A stretch of DNA of 64,000 bases from a bacterium (GCA_008933615.1 WBUR01000007.1:1-64000), one strand, 5' to 3'. Shown: positions 36,166-45,889, numbered from the stretch's first letter. Made by a program: numbers and translations. The notes: a model not told the origin generated them from the sequence alone.

Positions 36166-36705
36166 TTATTCATCCCATAAACCTTTAAAAAAGCTGTCAT
36201 AAAAGTCTAAAGTCACATTTATTACCGAAGGCGCTTGTTTGGTTTGATTTGCTAATGAAAACAAAGTTTGTATCTTCGCAAAAAACACTTTAACGTCCGG
36301 CTCAGCCTGAATCTCCATATCATAATCGATCATGATGTCCGATAGCATGGAAAGAAAATAGGCTACTTCAATTTCTTCATATATAAACCTTTCAAGGAGT
36401 TTGCGAAGAGTTCGCCTAAATACCTTTGCCCTATCTTTTTCCGAAGTAACGACATCACCTTTAATTGTTTCCCGGATTTTATAAATATATTCCCGAGTCA
36501 ATTCTTGCTCTGTTTTTCCCGCCAATTCCATAAGATATTTTTCGATGTAATTTTTTCTACCGCGTTTGCTTTGGGAAACTATCAACATCGGAGCTGCTGC
36601 ATTAATAAGATCTTTGGGTGAAATATAACCCAACAGAAACTGATCCAGCATTTGCACCGTTTGTTTCTTAAGGCTGGATTTCTTTTCGTTTGAAGACGCT
36701 CTCAT
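36166..36705 (-). CDS. Unknown all-helical protein
   Basis: 179 residues with no signal peptide and a predominantly helical composition. It opens with a basic, Ser/Lys-rich segment, then DQFLLGYISPKDLINAAAP, and a long charged helix (DRAKVFRRTLRKLLERFIYEE). I recognise no family. It ends one base from the mutS2 stop, in convergent orientation, and reads the same way as the downstream PD40 gene, though it starts 80 bases beyond that gene's region and may be independent. Confidence 0.6.
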   Translation of the reverse strand: MRASSNEKKSSLKKQTVQMLDQFLLGYISPKDLINAAAPMLIVSQSKRGRKNYIEKYLMELAGKTEQELTREYIYKIRETIKGDVVTSEKDRAKVFRRTLRKLLERFIYEEIEVAYFLSMLSDIMIDYDMEIQAEPDVKVFFAKIQTLFSLANQTKQAPSVINVTLDFYDSFFKGLWDE

Positions 36706-36784
36706 GGCACGTGCCTAATAAATATGCCTTCAGGCGGTCATTGCCACTTCTGAAGACCACTTTTGTAGGGTTCTTAAAACTATT

Positions 36785-37801
36785 TTAAGGCTGGGGTCTC
36801 CACGCAGGATAATAAGCTTTGTTATCCCCGCTGATCAATTTTCTTTCGTTCAGTCCATTTCGCCCTATGATGTAGATATAGCTACGCGGTTTTGATGTCG
36901 ATCCACCTCTTTTTGCGAATACAATTTCATTTCCATCAGGGGACCAGGACGGATCATAGTTATTACCTGATGTAGTCACAGTATCAAGATTCGCTCCATT
37001 TGGATCCATGGTATACACCTGAAGTGAATCGTTCCCATTTGCCCACATATTGGAAAAAAAAGAAATGCGATCCGCAGAAGGCGAAAACCGCGGGCGGGAA
37101 TTTATCGTGGCGTTGTTGTGGGTTAATTGGATCTTATTCGACCCATCGGAGTTCATAACCCAAATTTCCTCATTCCCGCTTTTTTTCGATGTATATACTA
37201 TTTTTGTTCCGTCCGGGGAAAAAGAAGGATAGCAAAATATATCAATTTTGTCATTTAAATCGGTTAATACCGTTGGCAGTGTATCCCCGGTAAGCGTATC
37301 AGAAATATCGGTGATGAATATGTTGAAAACACTATCGCGATCAGATATAAAAACAACCTGATCAGTTAGGAGGCTCCAGTCGGGACGCATATTTAAGGTG
37401 CCGTAATGAATACCGTTTGAATCGATTACGTACGGACTAAATGTCACCTGAGTAAATGCATTACTAAAGCTATCCATGTTCACAATATATACGTTAGTGT
37501 GGAATGGGTACCCTGTCTGCGTACTAACAAGCATGTTAGTATATGTAAATTTTCTGCCGTCCGGTGACCAACTCGGATCGAGCGTTCCGTTGTTGTTACC
37601 CAAACTAATGCTATACACTTGATCAAACGTAGTATCCTGTACGGCATAAATCCGCTGAGCTCCGGAATTTTCAGATACAAACAAAATGTCAATCTGGTTT
37701 TTTGTGAGATCAATAAATTTTTCTGTAGTCGGGTTACTATCACATGCATTTACCGTTAATATTATGCCTATAATCACAACAACAAAACATATTCTAAACA
37801 T
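36785..37801 (-). CDS. TolB-like PD40 beta-propeller lipoprotein
   Basis: 338 residues. The lipoprotein signal ends LTVNAC-DSNP. Repeated PD40/WD40-like blades carry the hallmark SPDG: PSWSPDGRKFTYT, PSFSPDGTKIVYTS, PRFSPSADRISFF and DPSWSPDGNEIVFA, giving a propeller of perhaps six blades over residues 30-338. TolB-type propellers bind partner proteins or peptides in the periplasm; here there is no TolB N-terminal domain, so the name TolB itself is not justified. asnS starts upstream on the same strand. Confidence 0.82.
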   Translation of the reverse strand: MFRICFVVVIIGIILTVNACDSNPTTEKFIDLTKNQIDILFVSENSGAQRIYAVQDTTFDQVYSISLGNNNGTLDPSWSPDGRKFTYTNMLVSTQTGYPFHTNVYIVNMDSFSNAFTQVTFSPYVIDSNGIHYGTLNMRPDWSLLTDQVVFISDRDSVFNIFITDISDTLTGDTLPTVLTDLNDKIDIFCYPSFSPDGTKIVYTSKKSGNEEIWVMNSDGSNKIQLTHNNATINSRPRFSPSADRISFFSNMWANGNDSLQVYTMDPNGANLDTVTTSGNNYDPSWSPDGNEIVFAKRGGSTSKPRSYIYIIGRNGLNERKLISGDNKAYYPAWRPQP

Positions 37802-37815
37802 TCCTGGCTCCTTTG

Positions 37816-39120
37816 CTATGGTTTTAAACGATGAATCATTCTTGCAAACGGTATGGTTTCACGGACATGCTGCAAGCCACAGATCCACGCAACTGTTCTC
37901 TCCACACCAAGACCAAAACCTGCATGCGGAACAGAGCCGTATTTGCGTAAATCTAAATACCAATCAAATGCCTCCATCGGCAAATTATGTTCTTTTATTC
38001 TTGAAACAAGCATATCATAATCATCTTCTCGCTGGCTTCCCCCGATAATTTCTCCGTAACCTTCAGGCGCCAATACATCCATCGCCAAAGCTTTATCGGG
38101 CTCGTTTGGATCGCGTTTCATATAAAACGCTTTTATTGCCGACGGATAATGGTGCACAATGACCGGCCGATCAAATCTTTCCGATATGGCCGTTTCATCC
38201 GGAGAGCCAAAATCGTTACCGTATTCAAATTTTAACCCAGCTTCCTCCAGAATTTTGACCGCCTCATCATAATGAATTTTGGGAAATGGCGCTTGAACAT
38301 TCTGAAGCTTCGTCGTATCGCGGCCAAGTGTTTTCAATTCCTCAGCGCGTGTTCTTAAAACTGTTTGAACGATATATTCAATGAAATCTTCCGCTAACTC
38401 CATGTTCTCTTTTAATTCATTAAAAGCCACTTCAGGTTCAACCATCCAAAATTCCGTCAGATGCCTGCGTGTCTTGGATTTTTCAGCTCGAAAGGTTGGG
38501 CCGAAACAATATACTTTTCCGAGCGCCAATGCGCCCGCTTCTGCGTATAATTGACCGCTCTGAGTTAGAAATGCTTTCGTATCAAAATAATCTGTTTCAA
38601 ATAAAGTAGAAGTTCCTTCGCAAGCCGCAGGCGTAAATATCGGCGTATCGACTAACGTAAACCCCCTGCCGTCAAAAAAATCCCGAATCGCTTTGATAAT
38701 GGTATGACGCACTCTTAGAATGGCATGTTGATTTTTTGAACGAAGCCAAAGATGTCGATAATCCATTAAGAACTCAGGTCCATGTTCTTTCGGTGTAATA
38801 GGAAAATCGACCGATTGCCCGATAAGTTTGACATCTGTCACCTGCAATTCATAACCCCCCGGAGCCCTTTCATCTTTCTTGATTTTCCCAATTACCGACA
38901 ACGAAGCTTCCTGGGTTAATTTATCTGCCGTCTCAAATATTTCTGCGCTTACGCCCGGCTTATAAACGGTTGCCTGAATCACGGCCGTTCCGTCCCGTAC
39001 AAGTAGAAATAATAATTTTCCACTCGAACGTTTGTTATATAACCAGCCTCTAAGAATCACATCCGAACCATCCGGAATTTTATGCTGAAAAATATCCTCA
39101 ATATACACGCGATCAGTCAT
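37816..39120 (-). CDS. asnS: Asparaginyl-tRNA synthetase
   Basis: 434 residues, class IIb. An N-terminal OB-fold ([24 protein letters not shown]) binds the anticodon. Class II motif 2 is in [21 protein letters not shown] and motif 3 in [22 protein letters not shown] prefer AsnRS over AspRS because the protein is short with no bacterial AspRS insertion domain, and the active-site region reads like the archaeal-type/compact AsnRS. A non-discriminating AspRS is the main alternative. Confidence 0.85.
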   Translation of the reverse strand: MTDRVYIEDIFQHKIPDGSDVILRGWLYNKRSSGKLLFLLVRDGTAVIQATVYKPGVSAEIFETADKLTQEASLSVIGKIKKDERAPGGYELQVTDVKLIGQSVDFPITPKEHGPEFLMDYRHLWLRSKNQHAILRVRHTIIKAIRDFFDGRGFTLVDTPIFTPAACEGTSTLFETDYFDTKAFLTQSGQLYAEAGALALGKVYCFGPTFRAEKSKTRRHLTEFWMVEPEVAFNELKENMELAEDFIEYIVQTVLRTRAEELKTLGRDTTKLQNVQAPFPKIHYDEAVKILEEAGLKFEYGNDFGSPDETAISERFDRPVIVHHYPSAIKAFYMKRDPNEPDKALAMDVLAPEGYGEIIGGSQREDDYDMLVSRIKEHNLPMEAFDWYLDLRKYGSVPHAGFGLGVERTVAWICGLQHVRETIPFARMIHRLKP

Positions 39121-39142
39121 CCTAATCTCTCCTCTTGTGTCG

Positions 39143-40549
39143 TTATTTAGCTACACGGTCCTGCCAACGGGAATCGCTGAGTTCGCCACGGGCATTGGAA
39201 TGCAGTAGTTGTTGAATACCTGATTCTGTCAAATCGGCAAAGACAAAAATGGTTTGTGCGGGTTGGTCTTTTAATTGAAAATAATACCATAGCTGATACG
39301 GTTTTTTGTCGGATTCAAATTCATGTTTCTCGATCTGCGCGGGAGGGCCATAGACCATGTATACCCTGCCCAAATCCGTTTTCCATCCTTCACGGTTAGG
39401 TGTTGAAAATTTCATATTTGCGTCTTCATATCGCTTGTAATAGTCCATAAGAAGCTCGTTGGATTTAGTTCCGGGGGATGGGTCGCGCTCTTTCCAGAAA
39501 CGGTCTAAGAATTTCTTCTTTCCTTCTAATTCAAGTTGTGAATAGATTTTTGTGTCATCCGTTCTTCCGACAATAGTTAATATGTTTCCTGCCCGAACAG
39601 CTCCTTGCGCATCCAAATCTTTGAAGAAGGAGTCATCCGCCTGTGTTTCATAAATAGACTCACCGTCACGGTAAATAGCAAACAACTTTTTTGATTGTGC
39701 AATCTTTTTATTCGAGTTGTCGGTCACGCGAATAATCAAGTTATAACGGCCGCTTTGGATTGAGATGATATTCAACGAATGAATGATTATGGCTGTCTTG
39801 CCCGCCTTGTTAAATGTTTTTGATGGAAATTCTTTAATAACGCTTCCGGCTTCATCCGTTAATATAAAATCTGCGACATATGAATTATTAGCTCCGCCTT
39901 CCTCAAAATCTAAATTATAAACTTCAGAATAAAAAGTTAACCGAGGCAAATTGCTTCCATAAAATTTCGTCGGGTTTGGAAAAATCGTGTAGCCGTTCTT
40001 AACAAACATATCGTCATTATTTCCGCCCTTCAACGCCTGAGTTGCTAATTCAATCTGGCTTAGGTTCAGCTGCTTACCTGTATAATCAGGAATATCCATT
40101 TCTTCGGAGTAATTGCCGGTTCTGGTCTTCTCATTTTCATCTTCGATCAATATCGTTAATTTATATTTGCCGGGTTTGACCGCAAAACTGTTCTCAAAAA
40201 TGATTGGAATATTCTTGGCCGTGTCGCCGGCTGTAATGTTGTCGTCAATATTCATCGTCCATTGTTTTTCGAAAATGCTCTTTGGGTCGCTTACGTCCGT
40301 AAATGTGACACGAACAGTGAAACCGGCTATAAACACCGTGTCTTTTGGAACAAAAGTAAATTGATTCCGTTCTGAAAAAAAATGCAACTGCGTATAAGTT
40401 ACGCTTTGATCACTCAACATTTTGAAACATGTAACGTCCGTATAAAATCTTATCGTGCCTTCGCTTTGATTCTCTTTCGCTTCTAATGTATTACAACCAA
40501 TACCTGCGATTAGAATGAAATAAAAAGTAGTCTTTAGAAAAAACCGCAT
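39143..40549 (-). CDS. GWxTD-domain exported protein, second copy
   Basis: 468 residues. The N-terminus ([19 protein letters not shown]) is a signal peptide with a lipobox-like IAGIGC, so it may be a lipoprotein, unlike its paralogue at 29341. The C-terminal GWxTD domain has [21 protein letters not shown] and PYQLWYYF. The remainder is predicted beta-rich and weakly similar in layout to the other copy. Function unknown; the family is characteristic of the FCB group. Confidence 0.87.
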   Translation of the reverse strand: MRFFLKTTFYFILIAGIGCNTLEAKENQSEGTIRFYTDVTCFKMLSDQSVTYTQLHFFSERNQFTFVPKDTVFIAGFTVRVTFTDVSDPKSIFEKQWTMNIDDNITAGDTAKNIPIIFENSFAVKPGKYKLTILIEDENEKTRTGNYSEEMDIPDYTGKQLNLSQIELATQALKGGNNDDMFVKNGYTIFPNPTKFYGSNLPRLTFYSEVYNLDFEEGGANNSYVADFILTDEAGSVIKEFPSKTFNKAGKTAIIIHSLNIISIQSGRYNLIIRVTDNSNKKIAQSKKLFAIYRDGESIYETQADDSFFKDLDAQGAVRAGNILTIVGRTDDTKIYSQLELEGKKKFLDRFWKERDPSPGTKSNELLMDYYKRYEDANMKFSTPNREGWKTDLGRVYMVYGPPAQIEKHEFESDKKPYQLWYYFQLKDQPAQTIFVFADLTESGIQQLLHSNARGELSDSRWQDRVAK

Positions 40550-40577
40550 ACTTGCCTCCTGATTATTTTGCGAGAAA

Positions 40578-41159
40578 TTACAGATGTTTTGAAATCGCGC
40601 TTAGAATTTCGCGCTTTCCTTCGCCCGATTGAGCGGAAGCCGGGATAAGATTCATCTTAGAATATACCTCGGATTCACCTAATTGTTTCAGGTTTTTTTG
40701 ACGTTGCGAATGCGACAGCTTGTCTATTTTGTTCACAACAAGTGCACTCGGAATTCTGTGATAATTTAGCCATTCGGCCATCTGAAGGTCCGATTTCTGC
40801 GGTTCTAACCGCGCATCAATGATCTGAATTACCAGTTTTAGCCTGTCATTTCCGGTTATCCATTCGTCTATAAATCTTTTCCATGCCAATTTTAATTTTT
40901 CAGGAACTTTTGCGTATCCATAGCCCGGCGCATCTACAAGATAAAAACCGCCGTTCACGCGATAGTAGTTTAAACATTGTGTCTTCCCGGGCGTGCTGCT
41001 GATACGAGCAAGTTTTTTTCCGGTTAGCGTATTCAGCAGAGTTGACTTACCGACGTTTGATCTTCCAAAAAAAGCTATTTCACTCAAGTGCGGTTCCGGC
41101 ACCTGGTGGTTTCGGTATACGCTGGCTATAAATTCAATCGTCTCTATATTCACAAGCAA
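40578..41159 (-). CDS. engB: Ribosome biogenesis GTPase EngB/YsxC
   Basis: 193 residues, normal. G1 FGRSNVGKSTLLN at about 30-42, the TPGKTQ switch I, DAPGYGYAKV (G3, a hallmark of this family) and NKIDKL (G4). It is an essential GTPase in 50S subunit assembly. Start at ATG 41159, eight bases from the lpdA stop, consistent with one operon. Confidence 0.94.
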   Translation of the reverse strand: MLVNIETIEFIASVYRNHQVPEPHLSEIAFFGRSNVGKSTLLNTLTGKKLARISSTPGKTQCLNYYRVNGGFYLVDAPGYGYAKVPEKLKLAWKRFIDEWITGNDRLKLVIQIIDARLEPQKSDLQMAEWLNYHRIPSALVVNKIDKLSHSQRQKNLKQLGESEVYSKMNLIPASAQSGEGKREILSAISKHL

Positions 41160-41167
41160 ACAACTTT

Positions 41168-42568
41168 TTAAATATGAACGGCTTCACCGTAGGCATCCAG
41201 AGCCGCTTCCATCATCGCTTCGGATAGTGTCGGGTGTGCATGAATGGTGTTTCCAATCTCTTTATAAGTCGCTTCCAACGATTTGGCAATACCGTATTCC
41301 GCAATCATTTCTGTTGCTTCCGATCCTAATATGTGTGCGCCGAGTAATTCGCCATATTTCGCATCAAAGATCACTTTAACAAATCCGTCGCGTTCATTGA
41401 TTGCTCTGGCCTTCCCGCTCGCGGAAAATGGAAATTTTCCAACTTTGACCTGAAATCCTTTTTCTTTTGCCACTTTTTCAGTTAAACCGATGCTGGCAAC
41501 TTGAGGCTGACAATACGTGCAGCCGGGAATCGACGTATAATCTATCGGATGCGTCTCTTTTCCGGCTATTTTTTCTACACAAACAATTCCCTCGTGTGAA
41601 GCAACGTGCGCGAGCCACGGAGCGCCGATAATGTCGCCGATAGCATAGACGCCGGTCACATTCGTTCGATAATATTCGTCAACTTTGACCCAGCCTTTTT
41701 CTGTTGTGACCCCGATCTTCTCCAACCCTATGTTTTCTATATTTCCCTGAACGCCGATCGCAACCAAGCATTGGTCTGCTTTGATAGTTTTAATTCCGTC
41801 TTTTCCGCCGATCGTTAGTGTGACATCGTTGGCGCCGACATCAACCTTATCAACTTTTGTATTTGTATGTATATCGATACCCTTTTTAGTAAATATTTTA
41901 GAAAGCGTTTGTGAAATTTCCTCGTCTTCAACAGGTAAAATGCCCGGAAGCATTTCAATTACGGTTACTTTGGCCCCAAAAGTATTAAACAAGTATGCGA
42001 ATTCGATCCCGATGGCGCCGGCTCCGATGACGGCGATGGATTTGGGGACATCTTGCACAATCATCGCTTCCGTACTGGTCAAAATGCGTTTCCCGTCAGC
42101 CTTCAAATTGGGCAACATCCGCGCGCGCGCGCCGGTCGCGATGATAATATGCTTGGCTTTAACTTGCACCGATTCTTTTCCGGCCGTATCCATCACGCTT
42201 AATGTACTTTTGTCGAGGAATTTTCCGGTCCCTTTGATGACTTCGATCTTATTTTTTTTCATCAAAAAATCGCCGCCTTTGGAATTGGCCTCGGCCACAT
42301 CACGGCTGCGTTTGATCACTTGCTTAAAATCAAACCTAAGATTATCGAAGGAATAACCCCAGTCTTTAGCGTGTTTCAAGGTTTCATATATCTCAGCATT
42401 TTTCAAGAGCGCTTTCGTGGGAATACAACCCCAATTAACGCAAACGCCGCCGATTTTCTCACGCTCTACTACAGCCGTCTTAAGACCTAACTGTGACGCT
42501 TTAATAGCCGCAACATAACCTCCCGGGCCTCCGCCTAATACCACGACATCAAAATTTTTGGTTTCCAT
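41168..42568 (-). CDS. lpdA: Dihydrolipoyl dehydrogenase
   Basis: 466 residues. FAD motif GGGPGGYVAAIKASQLG, redox-active disulfide in GGVCVNWGCIPTKAL (Cys43 and Cys48), NAD motif GAGAIGIEFAYLF and the C-terminal catalytic His in NTIHAHPTLSEA. It reoxidises dihydrolipoamide for 2-oxoacid dehydrogenases and for the glycine cleavage system encoded at 10168-16674. The GGVCVNWGCIP form is common in Bacteroidota/Chlorobi enzymes. Confidence 0.95.
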   Translation of the reverse strand: METKNFDVVVLGGGPGGYVAAIKASQLGLKTAVVEREKIGGVCVNWGCIPTKALLKNAEIYETLKHAKDWGYSFDNLRFDFKQVIKRSRDVAEANSKGGDFLMKKNKIEVIKGTGKFLDKSTLSVMDTAGKESVQVKAKHIIIATGARARMLPNLKADGKRILTSTEAMIVQDVPKSIAVIGAGAIGIEFAYLFNTFGAKVTVIEMLPGILPVEDEEISQTLSKIFTKKGIDIHTNTKVDKVDVGANDVTLTIGGKDGIKTIKADQCLVAIGVQGNIENIGLEKIGVTTEKGWVKVDEYYRTNVTGVYAIGDIIGAPWLAHVASHEGIVCVEKIAGKETHPIDYTSIPGCTYCQPQVASIGLTEKVAKEKGFQVKVGKFPFSASGKARAINERDGFVKVIFDAKYGELLGAHILGSEATEMIAEYGIAKSLEATYKEIGNTIHAHPTLSEAMMEAALDAYGEAVHI

Positions 42569-42722
42569 TAGAACCTCTTGATTAATACTCTTATTTATTT
42601 TATTTTCTATTCATTCGTTGGGATTTGGAAGCTATAAAAATACACCTAAATAATCAATATATAGTTTGCTGTCCAGTCAGACTTGTCAATATAGATAGCG
42701 TATAAAGCAGAAAGGATGCACG

Positions 42723-42941
42723 ATGCCCATTTACGAATTCAAGTGTAAAAAGTGCGACACTGAGTTTTCAGAACTATTTTCTTCATCGAAATTTAAGATA
42801 ACTGACGTCGAGTGCCCAAAATGCCACACGCACGCCGCCGAAAAACTCTTGTCCGTTTTCGCATCCGACACCAAATCATCGGGCGAGTTTGCCGGCTTGA
42901 ATGCGCCATCATGCGGACATGGATGCGGATGCCATAATTAA
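42723..42941 (+). CDS. FmdB-type zinc ribbon protein
   Basis: 72 residues. MPIYEFKCKKCDTEF and VECPKCHTH give the four zinc-ribbon cysteines typical of the FmdB family, and a C-terminal Cys/His-rich tail (SCGHGCGCHN) is an added possible metal site. FmdB proteins are putative regulators of unproven function. GGA lies nine bases ahead of ATG 42723. It is divergent from lpdA. Confidence 0.88.
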   Translation: MPIYEFKCKKCDTEFSELFSSSKFKITDVECPKCHTHAAEKLLSVFASDTKSSGEFAGLNAPSCGHGCGCHN

Positions 42942-42970
42942 ATTGGGACGACCGTGCAATCGGAGCAAAA

Positions 42971-44464
42971 TTGGAAAATATTTTTTTTGAGAATTTTCTC
43001 GGCCCGCAAGCTGAGAATCATCCGACGCTTCAAAATGCCATTCAGAGAATTCTAGAATGGCACTCTGCGTGGCGGCGCAAGTTTTATCCCGAAGATGCTT
43101 CTCTCTATCCGGAAATGTACATGGCGCCCGCTGAGTTTTTCATCACGCTGGATCATTTCCTGAAACGCCTTGAGCAGCAACCCCCCTATTTTTCTCCACG
43201 GTATTTCGCGCAAATGCTGAAGGATCCTGCCTTATCTTCGGTCATCGGATATCTGGCCGTGATTCTGACCAACCCGAATAATCACGCTTACGAGGGCGGC
43301 CCTGTTACAACGCAAATGGAAATAGAAGTGGTTGACGATCTGCTCAAACTATGCGGATTCCAAAAAGGCTGGGGACATTTATGCAGCGGCGGTTCACTCG
43401 CAAACACCGAAGCCATGTGGGCGGTGAGAGATACCTATATCCGAAGATTCAAAAAACCAGGACAGGTTCTTTTCTCCAATATGTCTCACTACTCCTGGAA
43501 GCGAATTTGTTCCATTCTTATGATACCGCACTATGGGGAAATTCCTATAAATATCCATTTTAGAATGGATCTGGATAAACTTGAAACCGTTTTGAAGAAA
43601 AAACCCACGATGATGGTTGTGGCAAATATCGGAACAACGGGATGCGGCGCGGTGGATGACGTCGAAGGAATACTTACGTTAAGGAACAAGTATAAATTTC
43701 ATCTGCATTTGGACGCGGCATACGGCGGTTATACGCGCAGCATTCTTCTTAATGAAAACGGCGAAATTCAGAACTTCAATGAGGTCGGTCATATTCTCAA
43801 AAAGGATGTGTATCAAAGCCTGATTTCAATGAAGGAGGCGGATTCTATCACTATAGATCCGCATAAACAAGGCTCGACCGGATACGGCTGCGGTGCGGTA
43901 TTGTACAAAGACGAACGACTCAAAAAAGTAATCTTGAATACGGCGCCGTATACCTACCATGTCAAAAATAAACCCAATATCGGGATGTTTACACTTGAAG
44001 GGTCACGGCCAGGCGCAGTCGCTGCAGGCTGCTGGCTGACACATCGCATGATTCCACTCAACAGAAACGGCTACGGGAAGATTATCGGTGAATGCCTGCT
44101 CACGGCAAAAGAACTTTCTGAAAGGATCGAGAAGGAAAGCGGCTTTACGCCACTCAATCAACCCGATCTTGATATATTCTGTTTTTATCAAATGCCTTCT
44201 GAAAAGCCGGCCTCGATGACAAAGATGAATAAGATTAACCTAGATCATTATGAAAACTTCTCGGTTTTAAATCCGGAGTCAAACTTCATTTTATCAAAAT
44301 TTGTAATGGATAAGAAGACAGTAAGAGCCATTTTACCAAAAATAAAACGGGATGACAGGCAGTTAGTTGCGCTTCGTTCGGTTTTTATTAAGCACTGGTT
44401 GCGTATGGGCCGCCCATCTTATCTTGACCGGCTGCTGGCCACACTCAAAAACAACTTGAAATAA
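42971..44464 (+). CDS. PLP-dependent group II amino acid decarboxylase
   Basis: 497 residues. The fold-type I decarboxylase pattern is clear: SGGSLANTEAMWAVRD, HLDAAYGGY with the cofactor-binding Asp, and PLP Lys299 in DPHKQGSTGYGCGA. Families with this architecture decarboxylate tyrosine, tryptophan, glutamate, aspartate or DOPA. The substrate cannot be settled from sequence; the kynurenine genes 2.5 kb downstream make an aromatic amino acid or kynurenine-related substrate plausible. The start is a TTG at 42971 preceded by GGAG five bases upstream; the first internal ATG is after residue 45, within conserved sequence. Confidence 0.82.
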   Translation: MENIFFENFLGPQAENHPTLQNAIQRILEWHSAWRRKFYPEDASLYPEMYMAPAEFFITLDHFLKRLEQQPPYFSPRYFAQMLKDPALSSVIGYLAVILTNPNNHAYEGGPVTTQMEIEVVDDLLKLCGFQKGWGHLCSGGSLANTEAMWAVRDTYIRRFKKPGQVLFSNMSHYSWKRICSILMIPHYGEIPINIHFRMDLDKLETVLKKKPTMMVVANIGTTGCGAVDDVEGILTLRNKYKFHLHLDAAYGGYTRSILLNENGEIQNFNEVGHILKKDVYQSLISMKEADSITIDPHKQGSTGYGCGAVLYKDERLKKVILNTAPYTYHVKNKPNIGMFTLEGSRPGAVAAGCWLTHRMIPLNRNGYGKIIGECLLTAKELSERIEKESGFTPLNQPDLDIFCFYQMPSEKPASMTKMNKINLDHYENFSVLNPESNFILSKFVMDKKTVRAILPKIKRDDRQLVALRSVFIKHWLRMGRPSYLDRLLATLKNNLK

Positions 44465-44484
44465 TACTTGCTTTTCCCCAACCG

Positions 44485-44513
44485 GTGTTATACTTTGTTA
44501 ACAGGTATAACAC
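44485..44513. promoter_or_regulatory. Perfect 9-bp inverted repeat overlapping a -10 element
   Basis: GTGTTATAC (44485-44493) and GTATAACAC (44505-44513) are perfect inverted copies centred on GTTAAC, ending one base before ATG 44515. A TTGCTT/TATACT promoter-like pair (short spacer) overlaps the left arm. It could be an operator, or an mRNA hairpin masking the start codon. Confidence 0.55.
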
Positions 44514-44514
44514 T

Positions 44515-44883
44515 ATGAATAAAACACTTTTACGAACTACCTTACTGATTTCCGGATTCCTGATCTTTTCCGGTATCCCCCTTAAAACTGAAGTCCGTCC
44601 AATAAGTTCGGTTGACAATGAATTAAATTCGTCATTGGACGACCTGTCTTTCTCTGTTTATGATCAGAACGATTTTCATGCTTTTCTTTCCTCCCCGAAA
44701 GAAGACTTAACCCTTCAGTACCAACATCAGAAGGTTAGATTCTTAAACCCATACCTTTATCAAAATGCAATAATTAACTATCGTTTTACTCACCTTTTTT
44801 ATCAAAGCGTTTTAGCCCGTTCTTTCACTTTAGGCAGAACGACCGCCCTCCGCGCGCCTCCTTTTTGTGATCCTCTTTCTTAA
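44515..44883 (+). CDS. Small exported protein, unknown function
   Basis: 122 residues. An N-terminal signal peptide of about 26 residues (MNKTLLRTTLLISGFLIFSG) is followed by a Ser/Asp/Asn-rich mature region with NYRFTHLFYQSVLARSF near the end and a C-terminal RTTALRAPPFCDPLS. I recognise no family. It is preceded directly by the inverted repeat at 44485-44513, which suggests specific control. Start at ATG 44515; an earlier ATG at 44485 would lie within the inverted repeat. Confidence 0.6.
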   Translation: MNKTLLRTTLLISGFLIFSGIPLKTEVRPISSVDNELNSSLDDLSFSVYDQNDFHAFLSSPKEDLTLQYQHQKVRFLNPYLYQNAIINYRFTHLFYQSVLARSFTLGRTTALRAPPFCDPLS

Positions 44884-45055
44884 ACACCATTCTTAAATAA
44901 GACTACGTTGAGTTTTAAGCGCTCAACAAACGTTGTTTTTACTAATTTTTAGCTAATGAAATGACTAAGCCGTCGAGCATTATGCGTTCATCCTATTATT
45001 TTTTTGCTAACAGGATAAACTGTTACAAAACTAAAACCGCGAAAGTAAAGACCTT

Positions 45056-45175
45056 ATGGAAACATCAGTAGATTGGGTTACAAAAGCAATTATGATTTTA
45101 GTATCTATTGCCGTGATCGGTGCATTTGTTCAATTATATATAAAAGCAAGTCAACAACAAAAATTAAAACCTTAA
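45056..45175 (+). CDS. 39-residue single-pass membrane protein, unknown
   Basis: A short gene reading METSVDWVTKAIMILVSIAV, then a hydrophobic run to about residue 28 and a polar tail ending QQQKLKP. One membrane helix (about 9-28) with the charged tail on one side. It ends 28 bases before the next gene's start, on the same strand, in a gap that otherwise holds nothing. No clear Shine-Dalgarno, and no family recognised. The gap 44884-45055 before it shows weak inverted repeats only. Confidence 0.5.
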   Translation: METSVDWVTKAIMILVSIAVIGAFVQLYIKASQQQKLKP

Positions 45176-45203
45176 CCCCAAACTAAAAAAGGAGATGATT
45201 GTT

Positions 45204-45491
45204 ATGTCAATCATGCGAGAAGAAATCAGTCGTACTTTGATTCCCACAAAAGAGCTGTTCGAATCACAGCCGGAATGGATTGAAAAACGCGACCGAGCGG
45301 TTAAAAAGCTTTTTAACGGAAACCTGAATGAATTTAATCAATTCCTATCCAAGATTGATCCTGTTACGGAGTGGAAAGATGCGATGGATATCATTGATGC
45401 GGAGATTGCAAAACGAAAAGTACGTCCGGACGGTAAGGAAATTACAGGTTTAACTGACGTTCTGTTTAAACGCTATTTTCCGTCCTATTAA
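45204..45491 (+). CDS. Small soluble protein, unknown function
   Basis: 95 residues, charged and probably helical ([20 protein letters not shown]..., [23 protein letters not shown]), ending [13 protein letters not shown] 45204 lies ten bases after AAGGAG; an ATG at 45195 is too close to it. A hairpin follows the stop. I recognise no family. Its neighbour upstream is the 39-residue membrane protein, so the two may work together. Confidence 0.65.
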   Translation: MSIMREEISRTLIPTKELFESQPEWIEKRDRAVKKLFNGNLNEFNQFLSKIDPVTEWKDAMDIIDAEIAKRKVRPDGKEITGLTDVLFKRYFPSY

Positions 45492-45510
45492 GAAAGGTCG
45501 GCGATAAGAA

Positions 45511-45540
45511 AACCCGCGTGAATAAACCCGCGGGTTCTTC
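45511..45540 (+). terminator. Hairpin after the 45204 gene
   Basis: AACCCGCG (45511-45518) pairs with CGCGGGTT (45529-45536) across a ten-base loop, followed by CTTCCTT rather than a pure T run. A GC-rich stem 20 bases past the stop; a probable terminator. Confidence 0.6.
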
Positions 45541-45646
45541 CTTATGGCTTGTTAAGGCTAAAATATTCCTTGACTATTCAATGCGGAATTTTTATTTTTC
45601 GCATGAAATTAAGGTTTTCTCACTTACAAGCAATGAGGAGCATCTT

Positions 45647-45889
45647 ATGGCCTATATTATTGCGGAACCCTGCGTTGGTGTGAAAGATACGGCATGCGTA
45701 AAAGTTTGCCCTGTTGATTGTATCTACGATTCGGAAGGATGGGATCAATTGTACATACATCCGGATGAATGCATCGACTGCGGTGCATGCGAACCCGAAT
45801 GTCCAGTCGAAGCTATTTTTACCGCTGAAAATACGCCGGAGAAATGGAAATCGTACATTCAGAAAAACGCTGATATGTTCAAACAGTAA
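45647..45889 (+). CDS. Ferredoxin, 7Fe or 2[4Fe-4S] type
   Basis: 80 residues. The first Cys set is C9-x7-C17-x3-C21-PVD-C25, as in seven-iron ferredoxins where one cluster is [3Fe-4S]; the second is [11 protein letters not shown] followed by PVEAIF. It is a small soluble electron carrier. I take ATG 45647, after GAGGAG, over longer starts with a non-ferredoxin leader. It has its own terminator. It lies 840 bases upstream of the kynurenine genes, so a role with the PduS-like protein is possible but unproven. Confidence 0.9.
   Translation: MAYIIAEPCVGVKDTACVKVCPVDCIYDSEGWDQLYIHPDECIDCGACEPECPVEAIFTAENTPEKWKSYIQKNADMFKQ

Noticed and set aside
36166-36705. Assignment of the helical protein to a named regulator family
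   Set aside because: No motif stands out; naming it would be a guess.
44884-45055. tRNA or small RNA in the gap before the 39-residue gene
   Set aside because: No cloverleaf could be drawn; only short stems (TAACAG/CTGTTA, GTTGAG/CTCAAC).
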